A DNA stretch of 27,141 nucleotides from an uncultured Lachnospiraceae bacterium (GTDB taxonomy: Bacteria; Bacillota; Clostridia; Lachnospirales; Lachnospiraceae). Shown one piece after another: positions 15,000 to 22,869 of this stretch. The notes beneath the pieces were generated by a model, which saw nothing but the letters and a program-made list of their open reading frames with translations, was not told where the DNA came from and ran no database searches. The position numbers were made by a program, and so were the translations under genes. Location of the stretch: assembly GCA_910578605.1 (NCBI GenBank), contig CAJTQG010000040.1, forward strand, positions 1-27,141, written 5' to 3'. Numbering within the stretch: the first letter of the stretch is position 1; each line of letters opens with the position of its first letter.

Positions 15000-15172
15000 A
15001 CTGCTCTAACATCCATGATGCAATATATAGCCATAACATCAATGAAAGTCCTGCAATTAATGATAAAAACGCACTTTGGGAATTAAATAGTATTTTGGAT
15101 TTTTTTGCAAATAATGAGTCACTTAAATTCCCATTTGGGAAACGGGTAATTCATAATATTAAGGAGGCGTAT

Positions 15173-15640
15173 ATGAACAGTGAAAATACAAATTGGGGAC
15201 AAAGTGTGACAGGTGTTGTAATTAAAAACGGCAAGGTACTGCTTGCACGTCATACATATGGAAGTGGGAAAGATATGCTTATCATACCAGGAGGTTATGT
15301 GAATTTTGGTGAGACACCACAAGAAGCATTAAAACGTGAATTTATGGAAGAAACCAAGATTGAAGTGGAACCATTAGATATTATTGGTATTAGATTTAAT
15401 TTGCATGATTGGTATATTGCATTTAGGGCAAAATATATTTCTGGTGACCCCACATCTGACAGTAATGAAAATAGTGAAGTTTTATGGCTGGATGTTAAAG
15501 AAGCTTTGTCAAGAATTGATGTTGCAGAACTCACAAAAAAATTAATATTGAGTGCTGTTTCTGAAGAAAATGGATTATACTATAATAAAGAATATGAGGG
15601 AAATGAAAAATATGCACCAAATTCTTTATATTGTCTGTAA
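15173..15640 (+). CDS. Nudix hydrolase
   Basis: Hydrolyses nucleoside diphosphates linked to another moiety; the exact substrate is unknown. The Nudix box is clear: GGYVNFGETPQEALKREF then MEETKIEV, with the conserved Gly, Glu, Arg-Glu and Glu-Glu; the usual late Gly is Lys. I start at ATG 15173 because AAGGAGG lies five bases ahead and the family normally begins a few residues before 'WGQSVTGVVI'. The frame is open upstream to 14987, adding 62 residues (for example ALWELNSILDFFANNESLKF) with no ribosome binding site. That part could be a fused relic of another gene. The product is 155 residues. Confidence 0.85.
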   Translation: MNSENTNWGQSVTGVVIKNGKVLLARHTYGSGKDMLIIPGGYVNFGETPQEALKREFMEETKIEVEPLDIIGIRFNLHDWYIAFRAKYISGDPTSDSNENSEVLWLDVKEALSRIDVAELTKKLILSAVSEENGLYYNKEYEGNEKYAPNSLYCL

Positions 15641-15739
15641 TTAGCATATACCAGAGTAAATACCAGATGATAGAATTGAATCATTAGGTTTTACTAAAAG
15701 TATGGAGTAATAAAAATAAAAAGAAAGGAAATGCCAAGT

Positions 15740-15796
15740 ATGATTTCTAATAACTGGAGTAATAACATGGCATGGTATGTAATATGGAAAAAATAA
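15740..15796 (+). CDS. Possible 18-residue leader peptide before luxS
   Basis: ATG 15740 has a better ribosome binding site (AAGGAAA, about nine bases ahead) than any luxS start. It encodes MISNNWSNNMAWYVIWKK, and the stop at 15794-15796 lies a dozen bases inside luxS. Termination there could feed re-initiation at luxS. The role is inference. Confidence 0.35.
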   Translation: MISNNWSNNMAWYVIWKK

Positions 15797-16263
15797 CAAG
15801 CTTTACAATTGACCATTTAAAGCTGCTGCCGGGAATTTATGTGTCTCGGAAGGATAAGATTGGAGCAGAAACAGTGACAACCTTTGACATTCGCATGGCA
15901 AGACCGAATTTTGAACCTGTGATGAATACAGCTGAGGTACATACAATAGAACATTTGGGTGCTACTTATCTCAGGAACGAGAAAGAGTGGTCTGATAAGG
16001 TGATTTATTTTGGACCTATGGGGTGCCGAACCGGATTTTACCTGGTGCTGGCAGGAGATTTGGAATCAAAGGATATTGTGGAATTAGTTACACAGATGTA
16101 TCGGTTTATGAGTGATTATGAGGGGGAGGTTCCGGGAGCCAGTGCAAAGGATTGCGGCAATTATTTGGATTTGAATCTGAATATGGCAAAATATTTGGCA
16201 GCAAAATTTGTACATGAGGTACTAGAGAATATTTCGGATGAGAGGTTAATTTATCCGGATTAA
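15784..16263 (+). CDS. luxS: S-ribosylhomocysteine lyase (AI-2 synthase)
   Basis: Splits S-ribosylhomocysteine into homocysteine and DPD, the precursor of autoinducer-2, completing the pathway begun by the nearby MTA/SAH nucleosidase. The metal site is intact: HTIEHLGATYL gives two His ligands (53 and 57) and KDCGNYLDLNL the Cys ligand (124). GPMGCRTGFYL carries the catalytic Cys (81). The start is ATG 15784, giving the usual MEKITSFTIDHLKL N-terminus and 159 residues. ATG 15772 is in frame and adds four residues. Neither has a strong ribosome binding site, but a short well-initiated upstream frame overlaps the start. Confidence 0.95.
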   Translation: MEKITSFTIDHLKLLPGIYVSRKDKIGAETVTTFDIRMARPNFEPVMNTAEVHTIEHLGATYLRNEKEWSDKVIYFGPMGCRTGFYLVLAGDLESKDIVELVTQMYRFMSDYEGEVPGASAKDCGNYLDLNLNMAKYLAAKFVHEVLENISDERLIYPD

Positions 16264-16433
16264 AGTGCCGCAGACATTATGTATTGATTAAAGACAGAGA
16301 GTGTTTTCACATCTTTATGAATTGGGTTTGCCGATTTTGGCGGCATGTCTGGTACATTGTAAAATAGACAAGTGATAGGACTGGTTATTTATTGGGTGAT
16401 ATATTAGATGTATATAAAAAGGAGTGTGCTGTT

Positions 16434-16685
16434 ATGAAATATATTACAAGAGGAACTTGTTCACGGGAGATTGAGTTTGAGGTAGATGGAAATATTATTC
16501 AAAGTGTGAAGTTTGTTGGAGGATGTGCCGGAAATACAGCAGGTGTGGCAAGTTTAATTCAGGGTATGGACATCCACGAGGCGATTTCAAGAATTAAAGG
16601 GATTGATTGTAAGGGCAGAGGAACCTCCTGTCCCGACCAGCTTGCGCTTGCATTGGAAAAATATTTAAAAGAGCAGGAAGCTTAA
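16434..16685 (+). CDS. TSCPD-domain protein (TIGR03905 type)
   Basis: A small conserved protein of 83 residues in the four-cysteine TSCPD family. It begins MKYITRGTCSREIEFEVDGN and contains FVGGCAGNTAGVASLIQGM and the signature KGRGTSCPDQLALAL. The fold is related to a domain of some ribonucleotide reductases, and the cysteines may bind metal; the cellular role is unknown. I start at ATG 16434 because AAGGAG lies just upstream, although the frame is open to 16392. A terminator follows. Confidence 0.85.
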   Translation: MKYITRGTCSREIEFEVDGNIIQSVKFVGGCAGNTAGVASLIQGMDIHEAISRIKGIDCKGRGTSCPDQLALALEKYLKEQEA

Positions 16686-16740
16686 TTGAATTAGTAAGAA
16701 AATCAAAGTGATTGTTCATTCATACAAAGAAAAAATAAGA

Positions 16741-16770
16741 AAGGACGCTTCATAGGAGGAGTGTCCTTTT
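16741..16770 (+). terminator. Intrinsic terminator after the TSCPD gene
   Basis: ggacgct pairs with agtgtcc and is followed directly by tttt. It ends the transcript carrying the TSCPD gene. Confidence 0.65.
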
Positions 16771-17031
16771 GGCATATAAAAGAGTGGATAATGATAGTTG
16801 GAAATTTAAAATTTGAAAGTGATAGAATACATTTTTGAGGAAAAGCAGGAAAAAGATATTATAATATATAGAATTAAGGGCAAAAGATAGATAAAATGTT
16901 TTGCCAGTTAGTGGTATATAATATATTGGGTGAAGGAACAAATAGGATAAATATAAATAGGATTTGGCAGTTATTGTTTTGGACAAGGATATTGGCATTA
17001 CAACAGTTTCAGTGTAAAATAAGATAGAAAT
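16771..17031. other. Gene-free AT-rich stretch
   Basis: No supported gene, repeat or RNA structure is visible between the terminator and the next promoter. Confidence 0.5.
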
Positions 17032-17088
17032 TTGTCGAACGATTGTTGACATTCCCCTCTTTCAAAAATAATGACTCTTGCTTATAAT
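17032..17088 (+). promoter_or_regulatory. Spo0A-box match and promoter of the membrane-protein gene
   Basis: ttgtcgaa (17032-17039) matches the core Spo0A-binding box TGTCGAA. Seven bases on is a perfect TTGACA (17046-17051) with TAATGA 17 bases later (17069-17074); an alternative TATAAT is at 17083-17088. The gene starts at 17125 with a GGGGAG ribosome binding site. Confidence 0.5.
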
Positions 17089-17124
17089 AGAGAGTATATA
17101 TTTTTGAAGGAAGGGGAGTTTTTT

Positions 17125-17721
17125 ATGTATATTTTTATTTTATTTATGGTGCTGCTGGTGTTAGGTACGTTGAGTCAATGCGTCTTATATATTTTTTATG
17201 GGAGTCTGGCACAGGAGGCGCAGAATATGTACAAGACCAATCATAAGCTGTTAAAGCAAATTAAATTGAAATATGAGAATTACTACAGCTTAGGGATGAA
17301 GGTGGCAAACATGGAAGCGTTTCTAGGGAAAATGCTCTGTAAATATAGAATTGGGGGAATATCCATACATGGGTGGAGACAGTGTAATAAATGGTGCGCA
17401 TTTTTAAGCCTTGCCGCAGGCTGGGTAAGCGGACATGCCCTGGAGGGGTTGTCATTGGCGGCGCTGTTTATACTGTTTGAGCAGATTATGGGATTGGATG
17501 TAAAGGAGAAGCTGCTCTATTGGAATATGGAGGATTTTTTGGAAAATCTTCTCCAGTACCGCTTAGCATCTATGGAGGAGAAAGAAGAGCAGGAAGAAAA
17601 AATACAGGAAGCGCCGGAGGCAATGGCAGCGGCAGCAGACGAAAACACACAGCCCCAAAATACATTTAGCTCTGTGGATGAGAAAATTATCAATGAAATA
17701 CTGGCAGAATTTTTAGGATAA
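17125..17721 (+). CDS. Membrane protein of unknown function
   Basis: A 198-residue protein starting at ATG 17125, six bases after GGGGAG. An N-terminal hydrophobic helix (MYIFILFMVLLVLGTLSQCV) is followed by a basic region, then hydrophobic stretches at about residues 90-125 (CAFLSLAAGWVSGHALEG and LSLAALFILFEQIMGL). The C-terminal 60 residues are acidic and low-complexity (EEKEEQEEKIQEAPEAMAAA). I recall similar proteins only as uncharacterised Lachnospiraceae membrane proteins. The upstream Spo0A-box match hints at stationary-phase or sporulation-linked expression, which is inference. Confidence 0.7.
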   Translation: MYIFILFMVLLVLGTLSQCVLYIFYGSLAQEAQNMYKTNHKLLKQIKLKYENYYSLGMKVANMEAFLGKMLCKYRIGGISIHGWRQCNKWCAFLSLAAGWVSGHALEGLSLAALFILFEQIMGLDVKEKLLYWNMEDFLENLLQYRLASMEEKEEQEEKIQEAPEAMAAAADENTQPQNTFSSVDEKIINEILAEFLG

Positions 17722-17724
17722 ACC

Positions 17725-17753
17725 TTGTATATTTTTTACAAAAAAGCTATAAT
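17725..17753 (+). promoter_or_regulatory. Promoter for pgi
   Basis: TTGTAT (17725-17730), a 17-base spacer and a perfect TATAAT (17748-17753). The leader of about 125 bases carries a 10-bp hairpin, ggattttgca/tgcaaagtcc at 17785-17809. Confidence 0.55.
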
Positions 17754-17885
17754 GTTATTGGAAATTTTTGTAACAGTTCCGTTAGGATTTTGCATGTACT
17801 GCAAAGTCCGTGAGAATAGGTGTATTCAATTTTTATCCAAATTTGCTTAAGGATTAAATAGTATAAATGTAAAGGAGATGGAAAA

Positions 17886-19232
17886 ATGGCAAAAGTAACA
17901 TTTGACTATGCAAAGGCAAAAGGTTTTATCAGTGACGATGAAATTCAAATCATGAAAAAACTGGCAGAGGATGCAAAACAGACTTTAGTTTCCAAAAGTG
18001 GTGCAGGAAATGATTTTCTTGGATGGATTGACTTGCCGGTAGATTATGACAAGGAAGAATTTGCCAGAATCAAAGAGGCGGCAAAGAAGATTCAGGGAGA
18101 TTCCGACGTGCTTTTGGTAATCGGTATCGGCGGCTCCTACTTAGGCGCTCGGGCAGCCAATGAATTTTTAGGTCACAGTTTCTACAATAATATTTCCAAA
18201 GAACAGAGAAAAACACCTGAGATTTATTATGTGGGCAACAATATTAGCAGCACTTATATTGCTCATTTGCTGGAGGTAGTTGGAGACAGAGATTTCTCCA
18301 TCAATATGATTTCCAAATCAGGTACAACAACGGAGCCGGCTATTGCTTTCCGCGTCTTTAAAAAGAAATTGGAAGAAAAATATGGCAAAGAGGAAGCTGC
18401 TAAGAGAATCTATGCCACTACGGATAAGGCAAGAGGAGCCCTGAAAAATTTGGCGACGGAGGAAGGTTACGAGAGCTTTGTTGTACCGGATGATGTGGGC
18501 GGACGTTTCTCTGTATTGACTGCGGTAGGTTTGCTTCCAATCGCTGTCAGCGGTGCGGATATAGACCAGCTGATGGCAGGTGCGGCAAGCGGAAGAGATA
18601 AGGCACTCAATGCGCCGTTTGAGGAAAACGACGCCATGCTCTATGCGGCTGTCCGCAATATTCTTTTGCGCAAAGGCAAATCTGTGGAGATTGTAGCAAA
18701 CTATGAGCCGAGCATGCACTATATTTCAGAGTGGTGGAAGCAGCTGTACGGTGAAAGTGAAGGAAAAGACCAAAAGGGAATATTCCCGGCAGCAGTGGAT
18801 TTGACAACAGATTTGCACTCTATGGGTCAGTTTATTCAGGATGGTGCAAGAATTATGTTTGAGACGGTGCTCAATATTGAGGAATCTAAATGTGAGATTC
18901 TCTTGGAGGAGGAACCAGTTGACTTAGACGGCTTGAACTATTTAGCAGGCAAGAGTGTAGATTTCATTAACAAGAGCGCCATGAATGGAACAATTCTGGC
19001 TCATACTGATGGCAGTGTGCCTAACTTAATGGTAAATATACCAAAGGCGGATGCTTTCTATCTGGGCGAATTATTCTATTTCTTTGAGTTTGCGTGCGGT
19101 GTCAGCGGCTACTTGCTTGGAGTGAATCCATTTAATCAGCCTGGAGTGGAAAGCTATAAGAAGAATATGTTTGCTTTGCTTGGAAAGCCGGGATTTGAGA
19201 AGGAAAGGGAAGAACTGTTAAAGAGATTATAA
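17886..19232 (+). CDS. pgi: Glucose-6-phosphate isomerase
   Basis: Interconverts glucose 6-phosphate and fructose 6-phosphate in glycolysis and gluconeogenesis. Signature segments are IGIGGSYLGARAANEFL (sugar-phosphate site), MISKSGTTTEPAIAFR (SIS-domain loop), GGRFSVLTAVGLLPIAVSG, the catalytic-loop region DLHSMGQFIQDG, and the C-terminal GVNPFNQPGVESYKK with its conserved Lys. The 448-residue length fits the shorter Gram-positive form. The start is ATG 17886 with AAAGGAGATG about six bases ahead. It has its own promoter and a strong terminator. Confidence 0.97.
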   Translation: MAKVTFDYAKAKGFISDDEIQIMKKLAEDAKQTLVSKSGAGNDFLGWIDLPVDYDKEEFARIKEAAKKIQGDSDVLLVIGIGGSYLGARAANEFLGHSFYNNISKEQRKTPEIYYVGNNISSTYIAHLLEVVGDRDFSINMISKSGTTTEPAIAFRVFKKKLEEKYGKEEAAKRIYATTDKARGALKNLATEEGYESFVVPDDVGGRFSVLTAVGLLPIAVSGADIDQLMAGAASGRDKALNAPFEENDAMLYAAVRNILLRKGKSVEIVANYEPSMHYISEWWKQLYGESEGKDQKGIFPAAVDLTTDLHSMGQFIQDGARIMFETVLNIEESKCEILLEEEPVDLDGLNYLAGKSVDFINKSAMNGTILAHTDGSVPNLMVNIPKADAFYLGELFYFFEFACGVSGYLLGVNPFNQPGVESYKKNMFALLGKPGFEKEREELLKRL

Positions 19233-19306
19233 TTTACAGGGATTATCATAAAGCGGTTGATATAAAATAAATTACCACCATATATTCGAATAATCTGGAT
19301 AAGAAA

Positions 19307-19356
19307 AAACAGCAGAACGTACATTACTTAACAATGTATCTTCTGCTGTTTGTCTC
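19307..19356. terminator. Strong bidirectional terminator
   Basis: A long imperfect stem (aaacagcagaacgtacatt with aatgtatcttctgctgttt) has a T-rich tail on the plus strand and an A-rich flank that gives a U-tract on the minus strand. It serves pgi on one side and the small minus-strand gene on the other. Confidence 0.8.
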
Positions 19357-19377
19357 TTTTATCCTTGGTCAATGTTT

Positions 19378-19647
19378 TTAATCTTCCTCTAATACTTGAA
19401 ACTCTAAATAATGGAAATCAATCTCTTCAATAAAACTATCTTGATAAAACCGACATTTGCTGTGCTTCTGAAAATCGGAAATTGTGGAATCCAGCCAAAT
19501 AGGTTTTCCTAAATCAAATTCATAGCAGGTGTCCTCTAGAGCCTGAAATACCTTTTTTGTGCGGTTTAATGAGTGATTGTCCACTGTGATAACAGTATCT
19601 TTTAACATGTGATTTTTTTTATCAAATAATCTGCTCCAAATGCGCAT
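19378..19647 (-). CDS. Small conserved Clostridia protein
   Basis: An 89-residue soluble protein preceded by a good GGAGG ribosome binding site. The pattern DTVITVDNHSLNRTKKVFQA, CYEFDLGKPIWLDSTISDF and a C-terminal IDFHYLEFQVLEED recalls a conserved hypothetical family of Clostridia without known function. It lies 67 bases downstream of the sirtuin gene on the same strand and shares its terminator, so the two are probably one operon. Confidence 0.75.
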   Translation of the reverse strand: MRIWSRLFDKKNHMLKDTVITVDNHSLNRTKKVFQALEDTCYEFDLGKPIWLDSTISDFQKHSKCRFYQDSFIEEIDFHYLEFQVLEED

Positions 19648-19714
19648 AATTGTCCTCCGATTTTTTCTATGGCGGGGTTGCTAAAGGGTTTGCCAGCTTG
19701 AATTGGGATATTCA

Positions 19715-20434
19715 CTATGATAATTGTGAGAATACTTCTCCTATGCTTCCGGTTATTGCCAAATCAGCATGAGTGTCTCTGGCGGTAGCTGATTTGTTAA
19801 TCAACACCAAATGTTCTCCGTTAAAATAGTCAATAAAGCTGGCGGCAGGATACACGGCAAGGGAAGTTCCTCCGATAATTAGAGTGTCCGCATTGCTGAT
19901 AGCTTTCAGTGCCCCTTGTATCGTGTTATTGTCAAGACCTTCCTCATATAATACCACATCCGGTTTTATATAGCTGCCGCAGGAGCAAACGGGAATCCCA
20001 GGGGCTTTTAGCATATATTTGGCATCGTAAAATGCATGGCAGTTTTCGCAGTAATTGCGGTGTACACTTCCGTGAAGCTCGTACACGCACTTGCTTCCGG
20101 CCGCCTGGTGCAGTCCGTCAATATTTTGCGTTACCACAGCTAAAAGCTTGCCTTCCGCCTCCCACTGGGCCAATTTTTTGTGGGCGGCATTGGGTTTTGC
20201 ATCTAAATACAGCATTTTATTTTTATAGAAACGAAAGAATTCCTTTTTGTTTCTTATATAGAAGGAATGACTTAATATAGTTTCAGGAGGGTAGTCGTAT
20301 TCCTGGTTATATAATCCGTCGGTGCTTCTAAAATCAGGTATATTGCTTTCGGTGGATACACCGGCGCCGCCGAAAAATACAATTTTGCTGCTGTTGTCTA
20401 TGATTTCCTGTAATTTTACAATCTGTTCGTCCAT
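19715..20434 (-). CDS. cobB: NAD-dependent protein deacylase (sirtuin)
   Basis: Removes acyl groups from lysines of target proteins using NAD+. The sirtuin motifs are complete: FFGGAGVSTESNIPDFRS (NAD-binding), AVVTQNIDGLHQAAG, the catalytic His in YELHGSVHRNYC, a Cys4 zinc site (CENC then CSCG), IIGGTSLAVYPAAS and LVLINKSAT. The 239-residue length is normal. ATG 20434 has GGGGA just ahead. It is transcribed away from the EIIC-like gene from a back-to-back promoter pair. Confidence 0.95.
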   Translation of the reverse strand: MDEQIVKLQEIIDNSSKIVFFGGAGVSTESNIPDFRSTDGLYNQEYDYPPETILSHSFYIRNKKEFFRFYKNKMLYLDAKPNAAHKKLAQWEAEGKLLAVVTQNIDGLHQAAGSKCVYELHGSVHRNYCENCHAFYDAKYMLKAPGIPVCSCGSYIKPDVVLYEEGLDNNTIQGALKAISNADTLIIGGTSLAVYPAASFIDYFNGEHLVLINKSATARDTHADLAITGSIGEVFSQLS

Positions 20435-20482
20435 ATATTTTCCCCATTTCTCTTTGAATTATCATTTCTGATACACGGTTTT

Positions 20483-20520
20483 ACCTGTAGCTGCCGGAAG
20501 CTTTGGCACAACATACAGGT
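20483..20520 (-). other. Hairpin in the sirtuin leader
   Basis: acctgta (20483-20489) pairs with tacaggt (20514-20520), with an inner gcc/ggc pairing. It lies in the 5' leader between promoter and start codon and could affect mRNA stability; it matches no known riboswitch. Confidence 0.35.
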
Positions 20521-20542
20521 GTTAGATTGATTGTTCGTTACT

Positions 20543-20571
20543 ATTATCCCTCAAATACTAATATTTGTCAA
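20543..20571 (-). promoter_or_regulatory. Promoter of the sirtuin gene
   Basis: On the minus strand a perfect TTGACA (20566-20571), a 17-base spacer and GATAAT (20543-20548). It gives a leader of about 100 bases. Confidence 0.7.
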
Positions 20572-20579
20572 AAACCTAT

Positions 20580-20608
20580 TTGCTATTCTGAATAAATTTA
20601 TATATAAT
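20580..20608 (+). promoter_or_regulatory. Promoter of the EIIC-like gene
   Basis: TTGCTA (20580-20585), a 17-base spacer and a perfect TATAAT (20603-20608). Its -35 box is only eight bases from that of the divergent sirtuin promoter, so the two may compete or share a regulator. Confidence 0.65.
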
Positions 20609-20654
20609 GTTACATAACTCACAAACATAAATGAACAGGAAGGATGCAGGCGAA

Positions 20655-21686
20655 ATGAAGCGTGTGTGGAACAGAATAATCATAGATGGAATCGGCGGAA
20701 TGAGTATAGGAGTATTTTCTACATGGATACTGGGAACAATGATTGCAGAAACAGCAGTTTATATACCAGGGACGATAGGCAGCTATATGGTTATGGTTGC
20801 CAATGTGTTAAAGACTCTCACAGGTGCCGGAATTGGGGTGGCAATGGCGGTAAAGATAGGAGCAGGTTCCCTTCTTGCATTATCTGGAGGCCTGGTTGGT
20901 ATGATAGGAGCCTTTCCACTGTTGTCCTCCCCCATTGCTTATGGAAAGCCGGGGGACATGCTGTGTGCTTTTGTCTGTGCATTTCTTGCCTTAAATATAG
21001 GAGGACTTGTGTGCGGCAGGACAAAAGCAGATATTTTTTTGACTCCTATTGTAACGGTAGGCTGTGGGGCGGTTCTGGCGTTCTTTATTGGCCCGTACAG
21101 TTTAAGGTTTACGAAGTATCTGGGACATCTTGTCACCATGGGGATGGAGCAGAAACCCATATTGATGAGTATTATCGTTGGCGTGTTGATGGGAATGCTG
21201 CTGACATTTCCTGTGAATAGCGGTTGGATTGCTGCGGTATTTCATGTGGGGGGACTTGCAGGAGGGGCGGCTGTGATTGGCGGCTGTTGTCAGATGGTAG
21301 GTTTTGCGGTTATGAGCTTTCGTGAAAATGGAGTTACAGGTCTTTTTTCACAAGGTATAGGAACATCTATGCTGCAGATGCCTAATATTATTAGAAAACC
21401 AACCATATGGCTTCCGCCCATTATTGCCAGTGCACTGTTAGCCCCTGTAGGCACGGTGCTGCTGGAAATGAAGTGCAATGCATCTGGTGCAGGAATGGGA
21501 AGCTGTGCATTTATTGGTCAGATTGCCTCCTATCATGCTATGGTGGGACAAAACGGAATTGCGCTTACTCTATTAAAAATATTTGGGATGCATCTTTTGA
21601 TGCCGGCCATTGTAACTATGCTTGTCGGGGAGGGAATGAGAAGAATGAATTTGATAAAGTCGGGGGATATGGCAATACGCTGGTAA
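20655..21686 (+). CDS. PTS EIIC-like/PfoR-type membrane protein
   Basis: A very hydrophobic protein of about 343 residues with roughly ten membrane helices, of the PTS_EIIC_2 family that includes the putative regulator PfoR. Marks are GIGGMSIGVFSTWILGTMI near the start, IGVAMAVKIGAGSLLALSGG, VGVLMGMLLTFPVNSGWIAA, and a long Gly-rich GGLAGGAAVIGGCCQMVGFA. No IIA or IIB partner is encoded nearby, so sugar phosphotransfer is doubtful. ATG 20655 has AGGAAGG 11 bases ahead; ATG 20631 is in frame but lacks a site. The next gene follows after 88 bases. Confidence 0.85.
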   Translation: MKRVWNRIIIDGIGGMSIGVFSTWILGTMIAETAVYIPGTIGSYMVMVANVLKTLTGAGIGVAMAVKIGAGSLLALSGGLVGMIGAFPLLSSPIAYGKPGDMLCAFVCAFLALNIGGLVCGRTKADIFLTPIVTVGCGAVLAFFIGPYSLRFTKYLGHLVTMGMEQKPILMSIIVGVLMGMLLTFPVNSGWIAAVFHVGGLAGGAAVIGGCCQMVGFAVMSFRENGVTGLFSQGIGTSMLQMPNIIRKPTIWLPPIIASALLAPVGTVLLEMKCNASGAGMGSCAFIGQIASYHAMVGQNGIALTLLKIFGMHLLMPAIVTMLVGEGMRRMNLIKSGDMAIRW

Positions 21687-21774
21687 GAAGACTTGAGAAG
21701 CAGCTTGTGTTATTTGCTAGGAAGGTACAGAATTGGAAATATAGAAATAGAAAAAGAGGAAGGTACAGGAAAGT

Positions 21775-22869
21775 ATGGCAGAGTTTAATATTTTATATGG
21801 TGGAATCTCGGAGTTGAATCAAGTGAAGGAAAGTTTAACTCAGAGTGTTTCCCTTCAAGGACAGCTAGAACAAATCAGTGAAGAGAAAAAACAGTTAGAA
21901 ATGAAGATAGAGACCTTGTCGGAGCAGATGAAAAATAAGTCTCAGCAGATGGTGGAGAGCAGAAGAGCTGAACTCGCTTCTGGTTTTGACAAAGATATAC
22001 AAAAGGAAAATATAAAACTGAGAGAGATACGAAATAAGAGAGAGCGTGCCTTAAAAAAAGGAATAGAGAATCGAATCAGCCAGGAGACAGCACTGCTTCG
22101 GGATGAAAACAAGAGAATCAAGGGGGAAATAAAAGAGGCTTTTAAGCAAGATAGAGTTCCTGGGTTTTGCAACAGTACACTATTTTACGGCTTATTTATG
22201 CCAAAGGGAATTCGTGAGATTTTTATTTTTGTGATGGCTATATTACTGTTTGGAATCGGGGCTCCGGTTTTGCTGTGGAATGTAGTGGAGGAAAAATGGT
22301 TTTTTAAGTTTTTGACTGTATTTTTTTACTTTGCCGTTCTAGGAGTAACATATTTTCTTATATTTGCCTACACAAAGGACAAGCATCAACAGACCTTGGA
22401 GGAAAGAAGACCAGACAGACAGCAGTTTCTAGATAATAAAAGGGAAATCAATAAAATCACACGTTCTATAAAAAAGGATAAAAATGAGAAACAGTATAAC
22501 CTCACTTCCTTTGACAAGGATATTTACAAGATACAGGAGAGAATACAGGCAATAGGAGAAAATAAGAAAAAAGCCCTGAATGAATTTGAGGGAAATACAG
22601 TGTCTAAAATTGTGGAGGAGGCCACAAAGGAGCAGCGGAGTGAAATTGAAGAGCTTAAAAAGCAGGAGGAAGAAAAGAGCAGCCATATTTTGGCTTTAGA
22701 GAATCAACAAAGTCAATTGTCAGCAAGGATTGCATCAGAATACACTGCATATTTAGGCGCCGCCTACATGACAATTGACAAGATAGACCAGTTGATTAAT
22801 ATGATTTCATCGGGACAGGCTGGTACGATTCAAGAAGGGATAGACATTTTATCACACCAAGAGCAATAA
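21775..22869 (+). CDS. Coiled-coil protein with two central membrane helices
   Basis: A 364-residue protein of unknown family. Residues about 15-130 are a charged coiled coil (LEQISEEKKQLEMKIETLSE and following heptads). Two hydrophobic helices sit near 140-200 (IFIFVMAILLFGIGAPVLLW and FLTVFFYFAVLGVTYFLIFA). A second coiled coil fills about 210-330, and a short tail ends GTIQEGIDILSHQEQ. With both coiled coils on the same side, it forms a hairpin in the membrane with two long cytoplasmic arms. AGGAAA lies just before ATG 21775. The last 74 bases overlap the convergent yyaC gene, so both frames use the same DNA. Confidence 0.7.
   Translation: MAEFNILYGGISELNQVKESLTQSVSLQGQLEQISEEKKQLEMKIETLSEQMKNKSQQMVESRRAELASGFDKDIQKENIKLREIRNKRERALKKGIENRISQETALLRDENKRIKGEIKEAFKQDRVPGFCNSTLFYGLFMPKGIREIFIFVMAILLFGIGAPVLLWNVVEEKWFFKFLTVFFYFAVLGVTYFLIFAYTKDKHQQTLEERRPDRQQFLDNKREINKITRSIKKDKNEKQYNLTSFDKDIYKIQERIQAIGENKKKALNEFEGNTVSKIVEEATKEQRSEIEELKKQEEEKSSHILALENQQSQLSARIASEYTAYLGAAYMTIDKIDQLINMISSGQAGTIQEGIDILSHQEQ

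Noticed and set aside
17055..17116. Near-complementary cccctctttcaaaaa and tttttgaaggaagggg around the membrane-protein promoter
   Set aside because: The left arm lies upstream of the likely transcription start, so it cannot fold with the ribosome binding site in the mRNA.
20666..21220. A 184-codon frame inside the EIIC-like gene
   Set aside because: Cys/Arg/Trp-rich shadow of a strongly conserved membrane protein in another frame.
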